Positions 16,139 through 23,700 of a stretch of DNA of 27,496 nt are shown here, piece by piece. Made by a program: the position numbers and the translations under genes. This DNA comes from Stagnihabitans sp038231775. GTDB taxonomy: Bacteria; Pseudomonadota; Alphaproteobacteria; Rhodobacterales; Rhodobacteraceae. The stretch is taken from the NCBI GenBank assembly GCA_038231775.1, contig JBBRKS010000041.1, positions 1 through 27,496 on the forward strand. Reading direction: 5' to 3'. Within the stretch, counting starts at the first letter, position 1. Each line of letters starts with the position of its first letter. A model generated the notes under the pieces. It was not told the DNA's origin, ran no database searches, and saw nothing but the letters and a program-made list of their open reading frames with translations.

Positions 16139-16218
16139 AAGTGGTGACGTGCAGGCGTAAGTGTGCAGGCCGGGATTTTTGGCCCAGACGTGCAGGCCCA
16201 GAAGTGGACGTGCAGGCG
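16139..16218 (+). repeat. Short direct repeats (GTGCAGGC) upstream of the SPOR gene
   Basis: The 8-mer GTGCAGGC occurs four times in the same orientation, at 16149-16156, 16163-16170, 16190-16197 and 16210-16217. The outer two lie in longer similar blocks (AAGTGGTGACGTGCAGGCG at 16139-16157 and AAGTGGACGTGCAGGCG at 16202-16218). They fill the spacer between argS and the SPOR gene. Function unknown; regulator binding or local duplication are the options. Confidence 0.6.
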
Positions 16219-16271
16219 ACAGGCAAATAATAGCGGGGGCGGCGATGTATCGCACCTGCATGTGAGGCGAC

Positions 16272-17207
16272 ATGGCAGATTTCAATTACGACGAGTATAA
16301 CTCGCGCGACTATGCTTCATCCGGTCAGACCGGGCCGGGTGTGCTGGACCGCGCCCGGCGATGGGTCAACGTATCGGGGGCTGCATGTTCGGTTGGCCTG
16401 ATCCTTGGGCTTGCCTTGTGGGGCTATCAACTGGCGGTGCGCGACGTGACCGGCGTGCCGGTGATGCGCGCACAGGCCGGTGCGATGCGGATTGCCCCGT
16501 TGGACCCGGGCGGCGAACAGGCGCTTAATCAGGGCCTTACGGTCAATGCGATTGCCGCGATGGGCACCTCTGCCGCCTCTGCCGACACGATCACGCTCGC
16601 CCCGCAGGCCGTGGACCTGCAATCCGATGACCTGCCGCTGGCGACCACGCAGGCTGCTGTGACCGATGCAGTGGTGGCCGCTGCCGATGCCGCAAATGCC
16701 CCGGCCGACAACGGAACCCTGACCGAAGTGTCCGCTACGACGCTTGAGGCTGGCACGCAGATCGGTGCAGACGCCGATCCGACCCTGATCGTTCCCGCCG
16801 ACCCGAACGCCATGCGCGTGTCGATCCGCCCACAGCCCCGCCCGGCAAGCATCTCCGCCTCAGGCAAAGCCACCGTGACCGGCGTGCAGGATACCTCTGG
16901 CACCGTCCCCGCCACAGCACCGACGTCCAAGGAACTTGACTCGGCCACCATCCCCGCCGGCACCCGCCTTGCCCAGCTTGGCGCGTATGAAACGCCCGAT
17001 CTGGCCCGCGCCCAGTTTGCCAGCCTGCAACAATCCCTTGGGGAGTTGATGACCGGCAAGGACATGGTCATTCAGGCCGCCCAAAGCGGGGGGCGCACGT
17101 TTTACCGCCTGCGCGCCCACGGTTTTGCCAATGACGACGACGCCCGCCGGTTCTGCGCTGCCCTTTTGGCCGAGGAAGTTGACTGCATCCCGGTCGCGCA
17201 AAGATGA
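16272..17207 (+). CDS. SPOR domain-containing membrane protein
   Basis: A 311-aa bitopic protein. A cytoplasmic N-terminus of about 33 residues (with DYASSGQTGPG) precedes one membrane segment, roughly AACSVGLILGLALWGYQLAV (about 36-55). A long Ala/Thr/Asp-rich periplasmic linker (about 60-230) leads to a C-terminal SPOR domain (about 233-309) with RLAQLGAYETPDLARAQF and RTFYRLRAHGF. SPOR domains bind denuded septal peptidoglycan, so a role in cell division or envelope remodelling is likely. The start has GAGG 4 bp upstream. Its stop overlaps the nagZ start by 4 bp (ATGA), and NagZ also processes peptidoglycan fragments, which fits a shared role. Confidence 0.92.
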   Translation: MADFNYDEYNSRDYASSGQTGPGVLDRARRWVNVSGAACSVGLILGLALWGYQLAVRDVTGVPVMRAQAGAMRIAPLDPGGEQALNQGLTVNAIAAMGTSAASADTITLAPQAVDLQSDDLPLATTQAAVTDAVVAAADAANAPADNGTLTEVSATTLEAGTQIGADADPTLIVPADPNAMRVSIRPQPRPASISASGKATVTGVQDTSGTVPATAPTSKELDSATIPAGTRLAQLGAYETPDLARAQFASLQQSLGELMTGKDMVIQAAQSGGRTFYRLRAHGFANDDDARRFCAALLAEEVDCIPVAQR

Positions 17208-18223
17208 CCAGCCCGGGTCGCGGTGCCGCGATCTTTGGCTGCGAGGGTCCGGTCCTTGGTGCGGATGAGGCGGCCTTCTTTCGCGACTTCGACCCGTTCG
17301 GCTTTATCATCTTCGCCCGCAATGTCGAAACCCCCGCCCAACTGCGCCGCCTGACCGCCGCACTGCGCGAGACGGTTGGCCGCGATGCCCCCATTCTGGT
17401 TGATCAAGAGGGCGGCCGCGTCCAACGCCTGCGCGCACCCTATTGGCGCGAATGGACCCCGCCGCTGGATTTTGTCACAGCCGCAGGCGCAAATGCCGCC
17501 CGGGCGATGGAACTGCGTTATCACCTGATCGCCCTTGAACTGCGTGAGGTCGGCATAGACGCCAACTGCGCCCCCATCGGTGATCTGATCACCGCCGCCA
17601 CCCATCCGTTTCTGAAGAACCGCTGCTACGGCACTGATGTTGCACAGGTTTCCGCGATTGCCCGTGCTGTTGCCGACGGCCTGATAGCGGGGGGTTGCCT
17701 GCCCGTCGTCAAGCATATGCCCGGCCATGGCCGCTCTCACGTTGACACCCACCATGACCTGCCACGCGTCGATGCCACCCGCGCCGAGTTGACCGCGCAG
17801 GATTTCGCCCCCTTCAAAGCCCTGAACGACCTGCCGATGGCGATGACAGCGCATCTGGTCTTTACCGCCTATGACGACCTGCCCGCCACGCAATCGCCCG
17901 CCATGATCCGGGCGATCCGCGACGAGATCGGCTTTGACGGCCTGCTGATGACCGATGATCTGAACATGCAGGCGCTGTCGGGCGATCTGGCCAGCCGCAC
18001 GGCAGCCTCTATGGCCGCAGGATGCGATCTGGCCCTGCATTGCAAGGGCGATCTGGCTGAAATGCTGGCCGTGGCAGGGCAAGCGGGTGCGATGACCGAC
18101 GCCACCCTGACCCGCGCCAAGAACGCTCTCGCCAGCCGCAAACCCCCGGTTCAGGTTGACATCGCAGAGCTTGAGGCCGAACTTGCCGCCATCATGCCGG
18201 ATGCGCGCCATGGCCCAAGCTGA
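17204..18223 (+). CDS. nagZ: Beta-N-acetylhexosaminidase
   Basis: A 339-aa glycoside hydrolase family 3 enzyme that removes terminal beta-N-acetylglucosamine from cytoplasmic peptidoglycan turnover products. DQEGGRVQRL is at about 67-76, and the characteristic KHMPGHGRSHVDTHHDLP loop carries the His/Asp acid-base dyad. The nucleophile Asp lies in GLLMTDDLNMQAL. Single-domain length matches bacterial NagZ. It overlaps the SPOR gene by 4 bp and the scpA gene by about 14 bp, so these genes are translated as one unit. Confidence 0.95.
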   Translation: MTSPGRGAAIFGCEGPVLGADEAAFFRDFDPFGFIIFARNVETPAQLRRLTAALRETVGRDAPILVDQEGGRVQRLRAPYWREWTPPLDFVTAAGANAARAMELRYHLIALELREVGIDANCAPIGDLITAATHPFLKNRCYGTDVAQVSAIARAVADGLIAGGCLPVVKHMPGHGRSHVDTHHDLPRVDATRAELTAQDFAPFKALNDLPMAMTAHLVFTAYDDLPATQSPAMIRAIRDEIGFDGLLMTDDLNMQALSGDLASRTAASMAAGCDLALHCKGDLAEMLAVAGQAGAMTDATLTRAKNALASRKPPVQVDIAELEAELAAIMPDARHGPS

Positions 18224-19001
18224 CGACTGGACGGCCCCTATTCTTGCCCCCGCTGACCGTCTTGCGGAAGAGGCGCTGATCGTTGACGTTGACGGCTTTG
18301 AAGGCCCGCTCGATCTGCTGTTGTCGCTGTCTCGCAGCCAAAAGGTCGATCTGCGCCGGATTTCGGTCCTGCAACTGGCAGAGCAATATCTGAAATTTGT
18401 CAACAATGTCGTGGCCTTGCGGATCGAACTTGCAGCGGATTATCTGGTGATGGCGGCCTGGCTAGCCTACCTTAAATCCCGCCTGCTGCTGCCGCCCGAA
18501 CCGGGTGAGGATGGCCCAAGCGCGCAAGACCTTGCAGCCCACCTTGCCTTTCAACTCGAACGTCTGGCCGCGATGCGCGAGGCGGCTGCCCGCCTGATGG
18601 CCCGCGACCAACTGGCCCGCGATTTCTTTGCAAGGGGGCAACCCGACGCAGGTTCGCACCGCCGCGCCGTGCGGTATGAGGCGTCACTCTTGGACCTGAT
18701 GCGCGCCTATGCCCGCATCCGCACCCGCGACGACTTTCGCCCCTACGCCTTTGACCGCGAGAATGTTTTCACGATGGAACAGGCACTTGACCGGATGCGC
18801 GGCCTTCTGGGCTATATGGGCGCGTGGTCGGACCTGACCTCTTTTCTGCCCGACGGTTGGGGCACCTCACCCTCACGCCGCAGGTCGGCGACGGCTGCCC
18901 ATTTCGCAGCCGTTCTGGAACTGGCCAAACGCGGTCAGGTTGAACTGAAACAGACCGACCTGTTCGCCCCCCTTCTGATGCGCCGCAAAGGACAGGCGTG
19001 A
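18210..19001 (+). CDS. scpA: Segregation and condensation protein A
   Basis: A 263-aa ScpA (kleisin), which bridges the SMC ATPase heads and binds ScpB in bacterial condensin. The N-terminal hallmark VDGFEGPLDLLLSLSRSQKV lies at about 26-45, followed by LRRISVLQLAEQYL and AADYLVMAAWLAYLKSRLLLP. The winged-helix end binds SMC. ATG 18201 or 18210 are both possible within the nagZ end; I used 18210 because GGA sits at a usable distance, while 18201 has none. Its TGA overlaps the scpB ATG by 1 bp. Length is normal for the alphaproteobacterial form. Confidence 0.94.
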   Translation: MAQADDWTAPILAPADRLAEEALIVDVDGFEGPLDLLLSLSRSQKVDLRRISVLQLAEQYLKFVNNVVALRIELAADYLVMAAWLAYLKSRLLLPPEPGEDGPSAQDLAAHLAFQLERLAAMREAAARLMARDQLARDFFARGQPDAGSHRRAVRYEASLLDLMRAYARIRTRDDFRPYAFDRENVFTMEQALDRMRGLLGYMGAWSDLTSFLPDGWGTSPSRRRSATAAHFAAVLELAKRGQVELKQTDLFAPLLMRRKGQA

Positions 19002-19654
19002 TGGACCCGCACTCACCAGCGTCCGACCCAACCGAACGCAGCCTGTTCGCCGCCCCGCCGATGGGCGAACAAGAACGCATGGCAGAGGCCGTCCTGTTCG
19101 CCTCAACCGCTCCGATCACTTTGCGCGATCTCGAAAGCCGGATGCCGCAGGGTTGCGATCCCGCCGCCGCCCTCGCCCATCTGCAACGCCGGTACGAGGG
19201 CAGGGGGGTCAACCTTGTCAAAGTCGGTGACGCCTATGCCTTTCGCACCGCGCCTGACCTTGGCCACCTGATGCACAAGGAAAGCGTGGAATCGCGCAAA
19301 CTGTCGCGCGCCGCCATCGAAACCTTGGCCATCGTCGCCTATCATCAGCCTGTGACACGGGCAGAGATTGAGGAAATCCGCGGCGTCGCCGTCAGCCGCG
19401 GCACGGTCGATCAATTGCTGGAACTGAACTGGATCAGGCTGGGCCGCCGCCGCATGACACCCGGCCGCCCGGTGACCTTTGTGGTGACCGAGACATTTCT
19501 TGACCATTTCGGGCTAGAGTCGGCCCGCGACCTGCCCGGCCTGAAAGAACTGCGCGCCGCAGGTCTTTTGGACAGCCGCCCCTTGCCTGCCGCCGAACTC
19601 TCCCCAGATGATGAGGGGACCGACGCCGACCAAAGCGAACTTTTTGAGGATTAA
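19001..19654 (+). CDS. scpB: Segregation and condensation protein B
   Basis: A 217-aa ScpB, the winged-helix partner of ScpA in the SMC complex. Recognisable stretches are AEAVLFASTAPITLRDLE near the N-terminus, then LSRAAIETLAIVAYHQPVTR and AEIEEIRGVAVSRGTVDQLL, the strongest family signature. ATG 19001 overlaps the scpA stop; a GTG one codon upstream is possible. The acidic C-terminal tail (ELSPDDEGTDADQSELFED) is common in this lineage. The downstream 68-aa gene starts 1 bp after its stop. Confidence 0.95.
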   Translation: MDPHSPASDPTERSLFAAPPMGEQERMAEAVLFASTAPITLRDLESRMPQGCDPAAALAHLQRRYEGRGVNLVKVGDAYAFRTAPDLGHLMHKESVESRKLSRAAIETLAIVAYHQPVTRAEIEEIRGVAVSRGTVDQLLELNWIRLGRRRMTPGRPVTFVVTETFLDHFGLESARDLPGLKELRAAGLLDSRPLPAAELSPDDEGTDADQSELFED

Positions 19655-19655
19655 G

Positions 19656-19862
19656 ATGGACAAGCTGTTGCAGATGATCTTCCACCGCCTGCTGGGGCAC
19701 GTGATGAAACGCGGGATCAGCGCCGGGATCACCCATGTCGCGGGCGGCGGCAAGCCCAAGTCAGAGATGACCCCCGAAGAGCGGACGCAGGCGCAATCCG
19801 CCAAAGACACCGCCAAACGCGCCCGTCAGGCCGCCAACATCGCCCGCCGGATGATGCGCTAG
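19656..19862 (+). CDS. Small basic protein (68 aa) downstream of scpB
   Basis: A short protein, MDKLLQMIFHRLLGHVMKRG..., with an amphipathic N-terminal helix. A Gly-rich spot (VAGGGKPKSEM) and a basic helical tail (AKRARQAANIARRMMR) follow. ATG 19656 has GAGGA at ideal spacing, and the gene begins 1 bp after scpB stops, so it is almost certainly translated with scpB. It lacks the TatA-type transmembrane helix often found at this position. Function unknown; a nucleic-acid or membrane-surface role is possible from charge alone. Confidence 0.75.
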   Translation: MDKLLQMIFHRLLGHVMKRGISAGITHVAGGGKPKSEMTPEERTQAQSAKDTAKRARQAANIARRMMR

Positions 19863-19934
19863 GTTTGCTGGCTTTCGTGGGTCAGAACGGCGGGGCAGAC
19901 TGCGCCCGGGTTTGGGATTTTCGGGCAAGCCGGG

Positions 19935-19955
19935 GGGGCAGCCAACGGCTGCCCC
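19935..19955 (+). terminator. Hairpin after the scpAB group
   Basis: A perfect 9-bp stem (GGGGCAGCC with GGCTGCCCC) and 3-nt loop lie 72 bp after the 68-aa gene. No T-run follows, so intrinsic termination is uncertain. Confidence 0.5.
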
Positions 19956-20018
19956 AGCGTGATACTGTGTGCATTCAAAAGTTAATCAAACCCTAATAAA
20001 AAACGCGAAATTCAATTA

Positions 20019-20074
20019 TATCAATGGGTGATACGCCATAACACGTATGTTATCACACATGTTATCGTGTGATA
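20019..20074. repeat. Cluster of three inverted repeats in an AT-rich spacer
   Basis: Three perfect inverted repeats are packed in 56 bp. They are TATCA-N5-TGATA (20019-20033), ATAACA-N4-TGTTAT (20038-20053) and TATCACAC-N8-GTGTGATA (20051-20074). The TGATA/TATCA element recurs in two of them. The surrounding 100 bp are strikingly AT-rich for this genome. It lies between the scpB-linked gene and convergent creA; regulator binding or an RNA structure are possible. Confidence 0.7.
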
Positions 20075-20112
20075 TCTGACCCAATTTCAAACCTCGCCAA
20101 ACCCGAAAACTC

Positions 20113-20568
20113 CTAGTCCTTCACCCCGGCCCCATACAAGGGCACGGTTGAAATCGACATTTTCGCGCTGCCCTGACTGACCTCATTGGCGTGGGTCAGA
20201 TAGATCAGGACCTGATTTTTCTGGTCATAAATCCGCGTCACGTTGAGGCTTTTGAAGATCAAAGAGGTTGACCGTGAAAAGACCTCCTCCCCCTCAGGTG
20301 ACAGGTCAATCTTGCCCAGCTTCAGCGGCCCGGTCTGACGGCAGGCAATCGAGGAATTGGATGGGTCTTCGAACCAGTTGCCATTGGACAACCGGTCCAG
20401 AACGGACCGGTCGAAATAGGCGACGTGGCAGGTGACGCCCTCTACCTTGGGATCAGGGATCGCCTCGATGACGATATCATTGCCGGTCCAGTCAACCCCG
20501 ACACGGCCAACTTCTTCGGCAACGGCGGGCAGGGCGAAAAGGGCGAAGGCAAGGGCAACAGCGCGCAT
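20113..20568 (-). CDS. creA: CreA family protein
   Basis: A 151-aa exported protein of the CreA family (PF05981; function unknown). The signal peptide MRAVALAFALFALPAVA is probably cleaved after AVA. The mature protein has VGRVGVDWTGNDIVIEAIPDPKVEG..., GVTCHVAYFDR and SIACRQTGPL; the two cysteines probably form a disulfide. ATG 20568 has AGGAAAG upstream. The gene is transcribed away from nuoA and toward the AT-rich inverted-repeat spacer. The family name comes from E. coli creABCD, but no creBCD gene is visible here. Confidence 0.9.
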   Translation of the reverse strand: MRAVALAFALFALPAVAEEVGRVGVDWTGNDIVIEAIPDPKVEGVTCHVAYFDRSVLDRLSNGNWFEDPSNSSIACRQTGPLKLGKIDLSPEGEEVFSRSTSLIFKSLNVTRIYDQKNQVLIYLTHANEVSQGSAKMSISTVPLYGAGVKD

Positions 20569-20995
20569 CGGTTGGTCTTTCCTGTAAGGTCAAAGCAGAT
20601 ATTGGGGCTGAAAGGCCCATGCGCAAGGCCGCAGGCGCGCGCGTTCCGCCCCCGCGCGGGCGGGGTGGACAGTTGCCAAGCCTAACCCCACGCTTTCTTA
20701 AACCGTTACCCCGCCAAACTATCCCAAACCCCGACCCCTTCCATCGCGAACCCTACCCCGCGCACCAAGCGCCGTTTGAACCCCTATCAACCGGCTGACC
20801 TCCCTCAACCTGCAGCAGAATCCCGCTTGCCGCCTGCCAAATGATCAGGCCCTGCGCAGGGCCAGTCTACACCGGGGTCGCGGGCATCTTTTCATGGCCC
20901 TTCGGTTGACCCTGACCGGGGGGCAGGGTAAACGGGTCGCAATACGGGGAAATGCAGCGTATGCCAGCCCCCAGCATCGGTTGAAGGAGGCCTTC
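20569..20995. other. Divergent intergenic region between creA and nuoA
   Basis: About 430 bp that must carry the nuo operon promoter. It contains a perfect 16-bp palindrome (20848-20863) and a possible leader hairpin ACCCTG-N9-CAGGGT (20909-20929). A short frame could start at ATG 20894, but the GTG at 20996 with its AAGGAGG site is the true nuoA start. I could not identify a convincing -35/-10 pair. Confidence 0.5.
20848..20863. promoter_or_regulatory. Perfect 16-bp palindrome upstream of nuoA
   Basis: GGCCCTGCGCAGGGCC reads the same on both strands and lies 133 bp before the nuoA start. It may bind a dimeric regulator or form a hairpin in the leader. A GC-rich palindrome could also arise by chance in this background. 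Confidence 0.4.
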
Positions 20996-21361
20996 GTGGA
21001 CACTCTTCTGCGTGACTACCTGCCCATCATGGTATTGTTGGCCGTGGCGGGCGGCCTTGGGATCGTGCTGATCCTTGCCGCCGCCCTAATCGCCGTGCGC
21101 AACCCTGACCCCGAAAAGCTGTCGGCCTACGAATGCGGTTTCAACGCGTTTGATGACGCCCGCATGAAGTTCGACGTGCGGTTTTACCTCGTATCGATCC
21201 TGTTCATCATCTTTGACCTTGAGGTGGCGTTTCTGTTCCCTTGGGCGGTCGCGTTCGGCCAGATCAGCATGGTGGCCTTCTGGTCGATGATGGTCTTTCT
21301 GGGTGTCCTGACGGTAGGCTTTGCCTATGAGTGGAAGAAGGGGGCCTTGGAATGGGCGTGA
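20996..21361 (+). CDS. nuoA: NADH-quinone oxidoreductase subunit A
   Basis: A 121-aa membrane subunit of respiratory complex I, with three hydrophobic helices (about 6-30, 62-84 and 87-109). The conserved loop SAYECGFNAFDDARMKFDVRF follows the first helix, with the complex I cysteine in ECG. FYLVSILFIIFDLEVAFLFPW is diagnostic. The start is GTG with a perfect AAGGAGG 5 bp upstream. Its 3' end overlaps nuoB by 10 bp. It opens the nuo operon. Confidence 0.97.
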   Translation: MDTLLRDYLPIMVLLAVAGGLGIVLILAAALIAVRNPDPEKLSAYECGFNAFDDARMKFDVRFYLVSILFIIFDLEVAFLFPWAVAFGQISMVAFWSMMVFLGVLTVGFAYEWKKGALEWA

Positions 21362-21885
21362 TGACCGGAGCGAATACGGCTGGCCCCGACCGTGATGTAG
21401 CAACCCAAAGCCTGAACGCTGAACTGCAGGACAAAGGCTTTCTGCTGACCTCGACCGAGGATATCATCAACTGGGCGCGCAACGGCTCGCTGCACTGGAT
21501 GACGTTCGGTCTGGCCTGCTGCGCGGTCGAGATGATCCACACCTCGATGCCGCGCTATGATCTGGAACGCTTTGGCACCGCCCCGCGCGCCAGCCCGCGC
21601 CAGTCTGACCTGATGATCGTGGCGGGCACGCTGACCAACAAGATGGCACCGGCCCTGCGCAAGGTCTACGACCAGATGCCAGAGCCGCGCTACGTGATCT
21701 CGATGGGGTCATGCGCCAATGGCGGCGGCTATTACCATTACAGCTATTCCGTGGTGCGCGGCTGTGACCGCATCGTGCCGGTTGACATCTATATCCCAGG
21801 CTGCCCTCCGACAGCCGAGGCGCTGTTGTACGGCATCCTGCAATTGCAGCGCAAAATCCGCCGCACCGGCACTTTGGTCCGTTAA
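21352..21885 (+). CDS. nuoB: NADH-quinone oxidoreductase subunit B
   Basis: A 177-aa subunit carrying the N2 4Fe-4S cluster, the last centre before quinone. Cluster ligands are visible as GLACCAVEM (C56, C57), SMGSCANGG (C121) and PGCPP (C151). FGTAPRASPRQSDLMIVAGT is strongly conserved. The ATG at 21352 follows AAGGGGG and overlaps nuoA; an ATG at 21361 is an alternative three codons later. nuoC follows 9 bp on. Confidence 0.97.
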   Translation: MGVMTGANTAGPDRDVATQSLNAELQDKGFLLTSTEDIINWARNGSLHWMTFGLACCAVEMIHTSMPRYDLERFGTAPRASPRQSDLMIVAGTLTNKMAPALRKVYDQMPEPRYVISMGSCANGGGYYHYSYSVVRGCDRIVPVDIYIPGCPPTAEALLYGILQLQRKIRRTGTLVR

Positions 21886-21894
21886 GGGGGCATC

Positions 21895-22491
21895 ATGGCA
21901 CTGAACCTGACTGACCTTGCAGCGACTTTGGCGACCCATAACGGCGTGATCTCAACCGTTGAAACCTACGGCGAACTGACGGTGAGCGTTGCCTTGGGTG
22001 ACATGCTGGACCTGATGGCCTACCTCAAATCCGATCCGTCGACGCGGATGACCAGCCTTGTGGACATCACCGCCATAGACCATCCCGAACGGCCGAACCG
22101 CTTTGACATCGTTTATCACCTGCTGTCGATGTACTCCAACGGCCGGGTCCGCATCAAAACCGAAGTGACCGAAACCGGCATGGTTCCGTCCCTGATGCCG
22201 GTCTATCCGGCGGCCAACTGGTTTGAGCGTGAGGTTTATGACCTGTTCGGCATCCTGTTTTCTGGCCACCCCGACCTGCGCCGCATCCTGACCGACTACG
22301 GCTTTCGCGGTCACCCCTTGCGCAAGGATTTCCCGACCACCGGGTATACCGAGGTCCGCTATGACGAGGTGCAAAAGCGCGTCGTCTACGAACCGGTCAA
22401 GCTGGTGCAGGAATACCGTCAGTTTGATTTCATGTCCCCGTGGGAGGGTGCGCATTACATCCTGCCCGGTGACGAAAAGAAGATGCCTTGA
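21895..22491 (+). CDS. nuoC: NADH-quinone oxidoreductase subunit C
   Basis: A 198-aa peripheral-arm subunit (30 kDa type, separate from NuoD here). Signature sequences are LVDITAIDHPERPNRFDIVYHLLSM and VYPAANWFEREVYDLFGI. RRILTDYGFRGHPLRKDFP and FDFMSPWEG close the protein. Start ATG has AGGGGG upstream. Instead of nuoD, the next gene is a broken sulfotransferase, so the nuoC-nuoD junction is interrupted by about 1.2 kb. Confidence 0.97.
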   Translation: MALNLTDLAATLATHNGVISTVETYGELTVSVALGDMLDLMAYLKSDPSTRMTSLVDITAIDHPERPNRFDIVYHLLSMYSNGRVRIKTEVTETGMVPSLMPVYPAANWFEREVYDLFGILFSGHPDLRRILTDYGFRGHPLRKDFPTTGYTEVRYDEVQKRVVYEPVKLVQEYRQFDFMSPWEGAHYILPGDEKKMP

Positions 22492-22576
22492 TTGCCGCCT
22501 GCCGCACCGGGACCGGGGCTAACTCATCGGTTGCCTGTGATTTTGCCGCGTTCGTCTGGTTGAAGGAGGTCATTGC

Positions 22577-23470
22577 GTGTTGAAGACCGACAAAACGATC
22601 ATTTTCGGGATCGGCGCCCAGAAAGCCGGGACCACCTGGCTGTACGAATTCTTTTCGAACCATCCCGAATGCCATTTGCCCACCAAGGAAATTCACTACT
22701 ACGACGCCGTGGCGCTGGAGGATGAGGCGGACGCCGTGTTCGACAAGCGTCTGGGTGGCCTGCGCAAGCTGATTGATCGGACCATCGGCCTGACCGGCAA
22801 GGAACGCGGCCGCAAGATCGTGCAGATGGAACGCATCTTTGACCGGTTGGCGATGATGCAGAACATGACGACGGACGATTCCAAATACCTGAGCTTCATT
22901 CTCAAAGGCGCTGAACGCAAGAACGTGATCGGTGATATCACGCCAGCCTATGCCATGCTCAGCCGCGCTGAATATGCGCGGATGGCGGCCCTGTCGCCGA
23001 AAGCCCGGTTCATCTTCATCATGCGCGACCCGATTGACCGGCTGTGGTCGGCGATCCGGATGCGGGCTGACAAGGGGGTCAGCGATCAAGCCACCTTTGA
23101 ACAGCGCTGCATCGGCTTTCTGGAATCGAGCTGGAAAGAGGCCGGTGCCAAGGGGCCGGAACGCTCTGACTATGTCTGGACGCTGAATTAACTTGCCGCC
23201 GCAGTCCCGCCCGAACAGGTGATGACCCTGTTTTTCGAGGACCTGTTTTCCGCGCAGTCGGTGGATGCCCTTTGCAAGTTTGTCGGCATCAAGACCATCG
23301 CCACCAACACCACCGATGAAGTCTTCAGTGGCCGCAAGATGGCATTCCCCAAAGAGCACCTGGGGGCAACCTACAAGGCGCTGGCCGGTCAGTATGAAGA
23401 GATCGCCAAACGGTACGGCGATGCCCTTCCTGCCCGGTGGCGCGAACGCATGAAGCTTGCCAAGCCCTAG
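22577..23470 (+). pseudogene. Sulfotransferase-family gene with one in-frame stop, inside the nuo operon
   Basis: The gene starts at GTG 22577 after a perfect AAGGAGGT. The 5' PAPS-binding loop is GAQKAGTTWLYEFF (about 13-26), and the 3' PAPS-binding segment FIFIMRDPIDRLWSA lies near 145-159. A TAA at 23189-23191 stops translation at codon 205. The same frame then continues open for 92 codons, from LAAAVPPEQVMTLFFEDLF to RMKLAKP, which is normal sulfotransferase C-terminal sequence, ending at 23470. A single nonsense change therefore splits an otherwise intact 297-codon gene. The first part could still yield a truncated protein of doubtful activity. A sequencing error is the simplest alternative. 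Its likely substrate (a carbohydrate or lipid) is unknown, and the location between nuoC and nuoD suggests an inserted gene. Confidence 0.85.
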
Positions 23471-23700
23471 CAAGGGCGCAGGCAAGGCTGTACACAAAGC
23501 CCGCATCGGGTGGATTCGGAAGGTCTCGCAGCCGGGACCAGGACACGCAACGCAGGATGACTTTCAGACCGCCAAAGCAGATACCGTCGCAAAGCCCGCA
23601 GGATAAGCCTCGATAAAGGCGGCTTCTGGTCTATGTGATGCATGAATGTTTGGTGACCCCGGCGGGGCGTTTGGCGCAAGAACAGGGATGAGGCTTGGCA
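23471..23700. other. Spacer between the sulfotransferase remnant and nuoD
   Basis: About 230 bp with no supported gene. It is unusually long for the interior of a nuo operon and may hold an internal promoter, but I see no clear boxes. A GAGG site 8 bp before ATG 23701 serves nuoD. Confidence 0.5.

Noticed and set aside
16149..16217. GTGCAGGC repeats as a CRISPR array
   Set aside because: Repeats are only 8 bp with irregular spacing of 14, 27 and 20 bp, no spacer structure and no cas genes.
17102..18406. 434-aa minus-strand frame antisense to nagZ
   Set aside because: Fully antisense to a conserved gene; its composition follows from nagZ codon use.
23189..23191. Possible programmed recoding of the sulfotransferase TAA
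   Set aside because: TAA is not known for selenocysteine or pyrrolysine insertion and no slippery or structured context is evident; nonsense mutation or sequencing error is simpler.
22430..23506. 358-aa minus-strand frame antisense to the sulfotransferase remnant
   Set aside because: Long and initially tempting because the plus-strand gene is broken, but the plus-strand frame has clear PAPS-binding motifs on one side of the stop and a typical C-terminus on the other, while this one has none.
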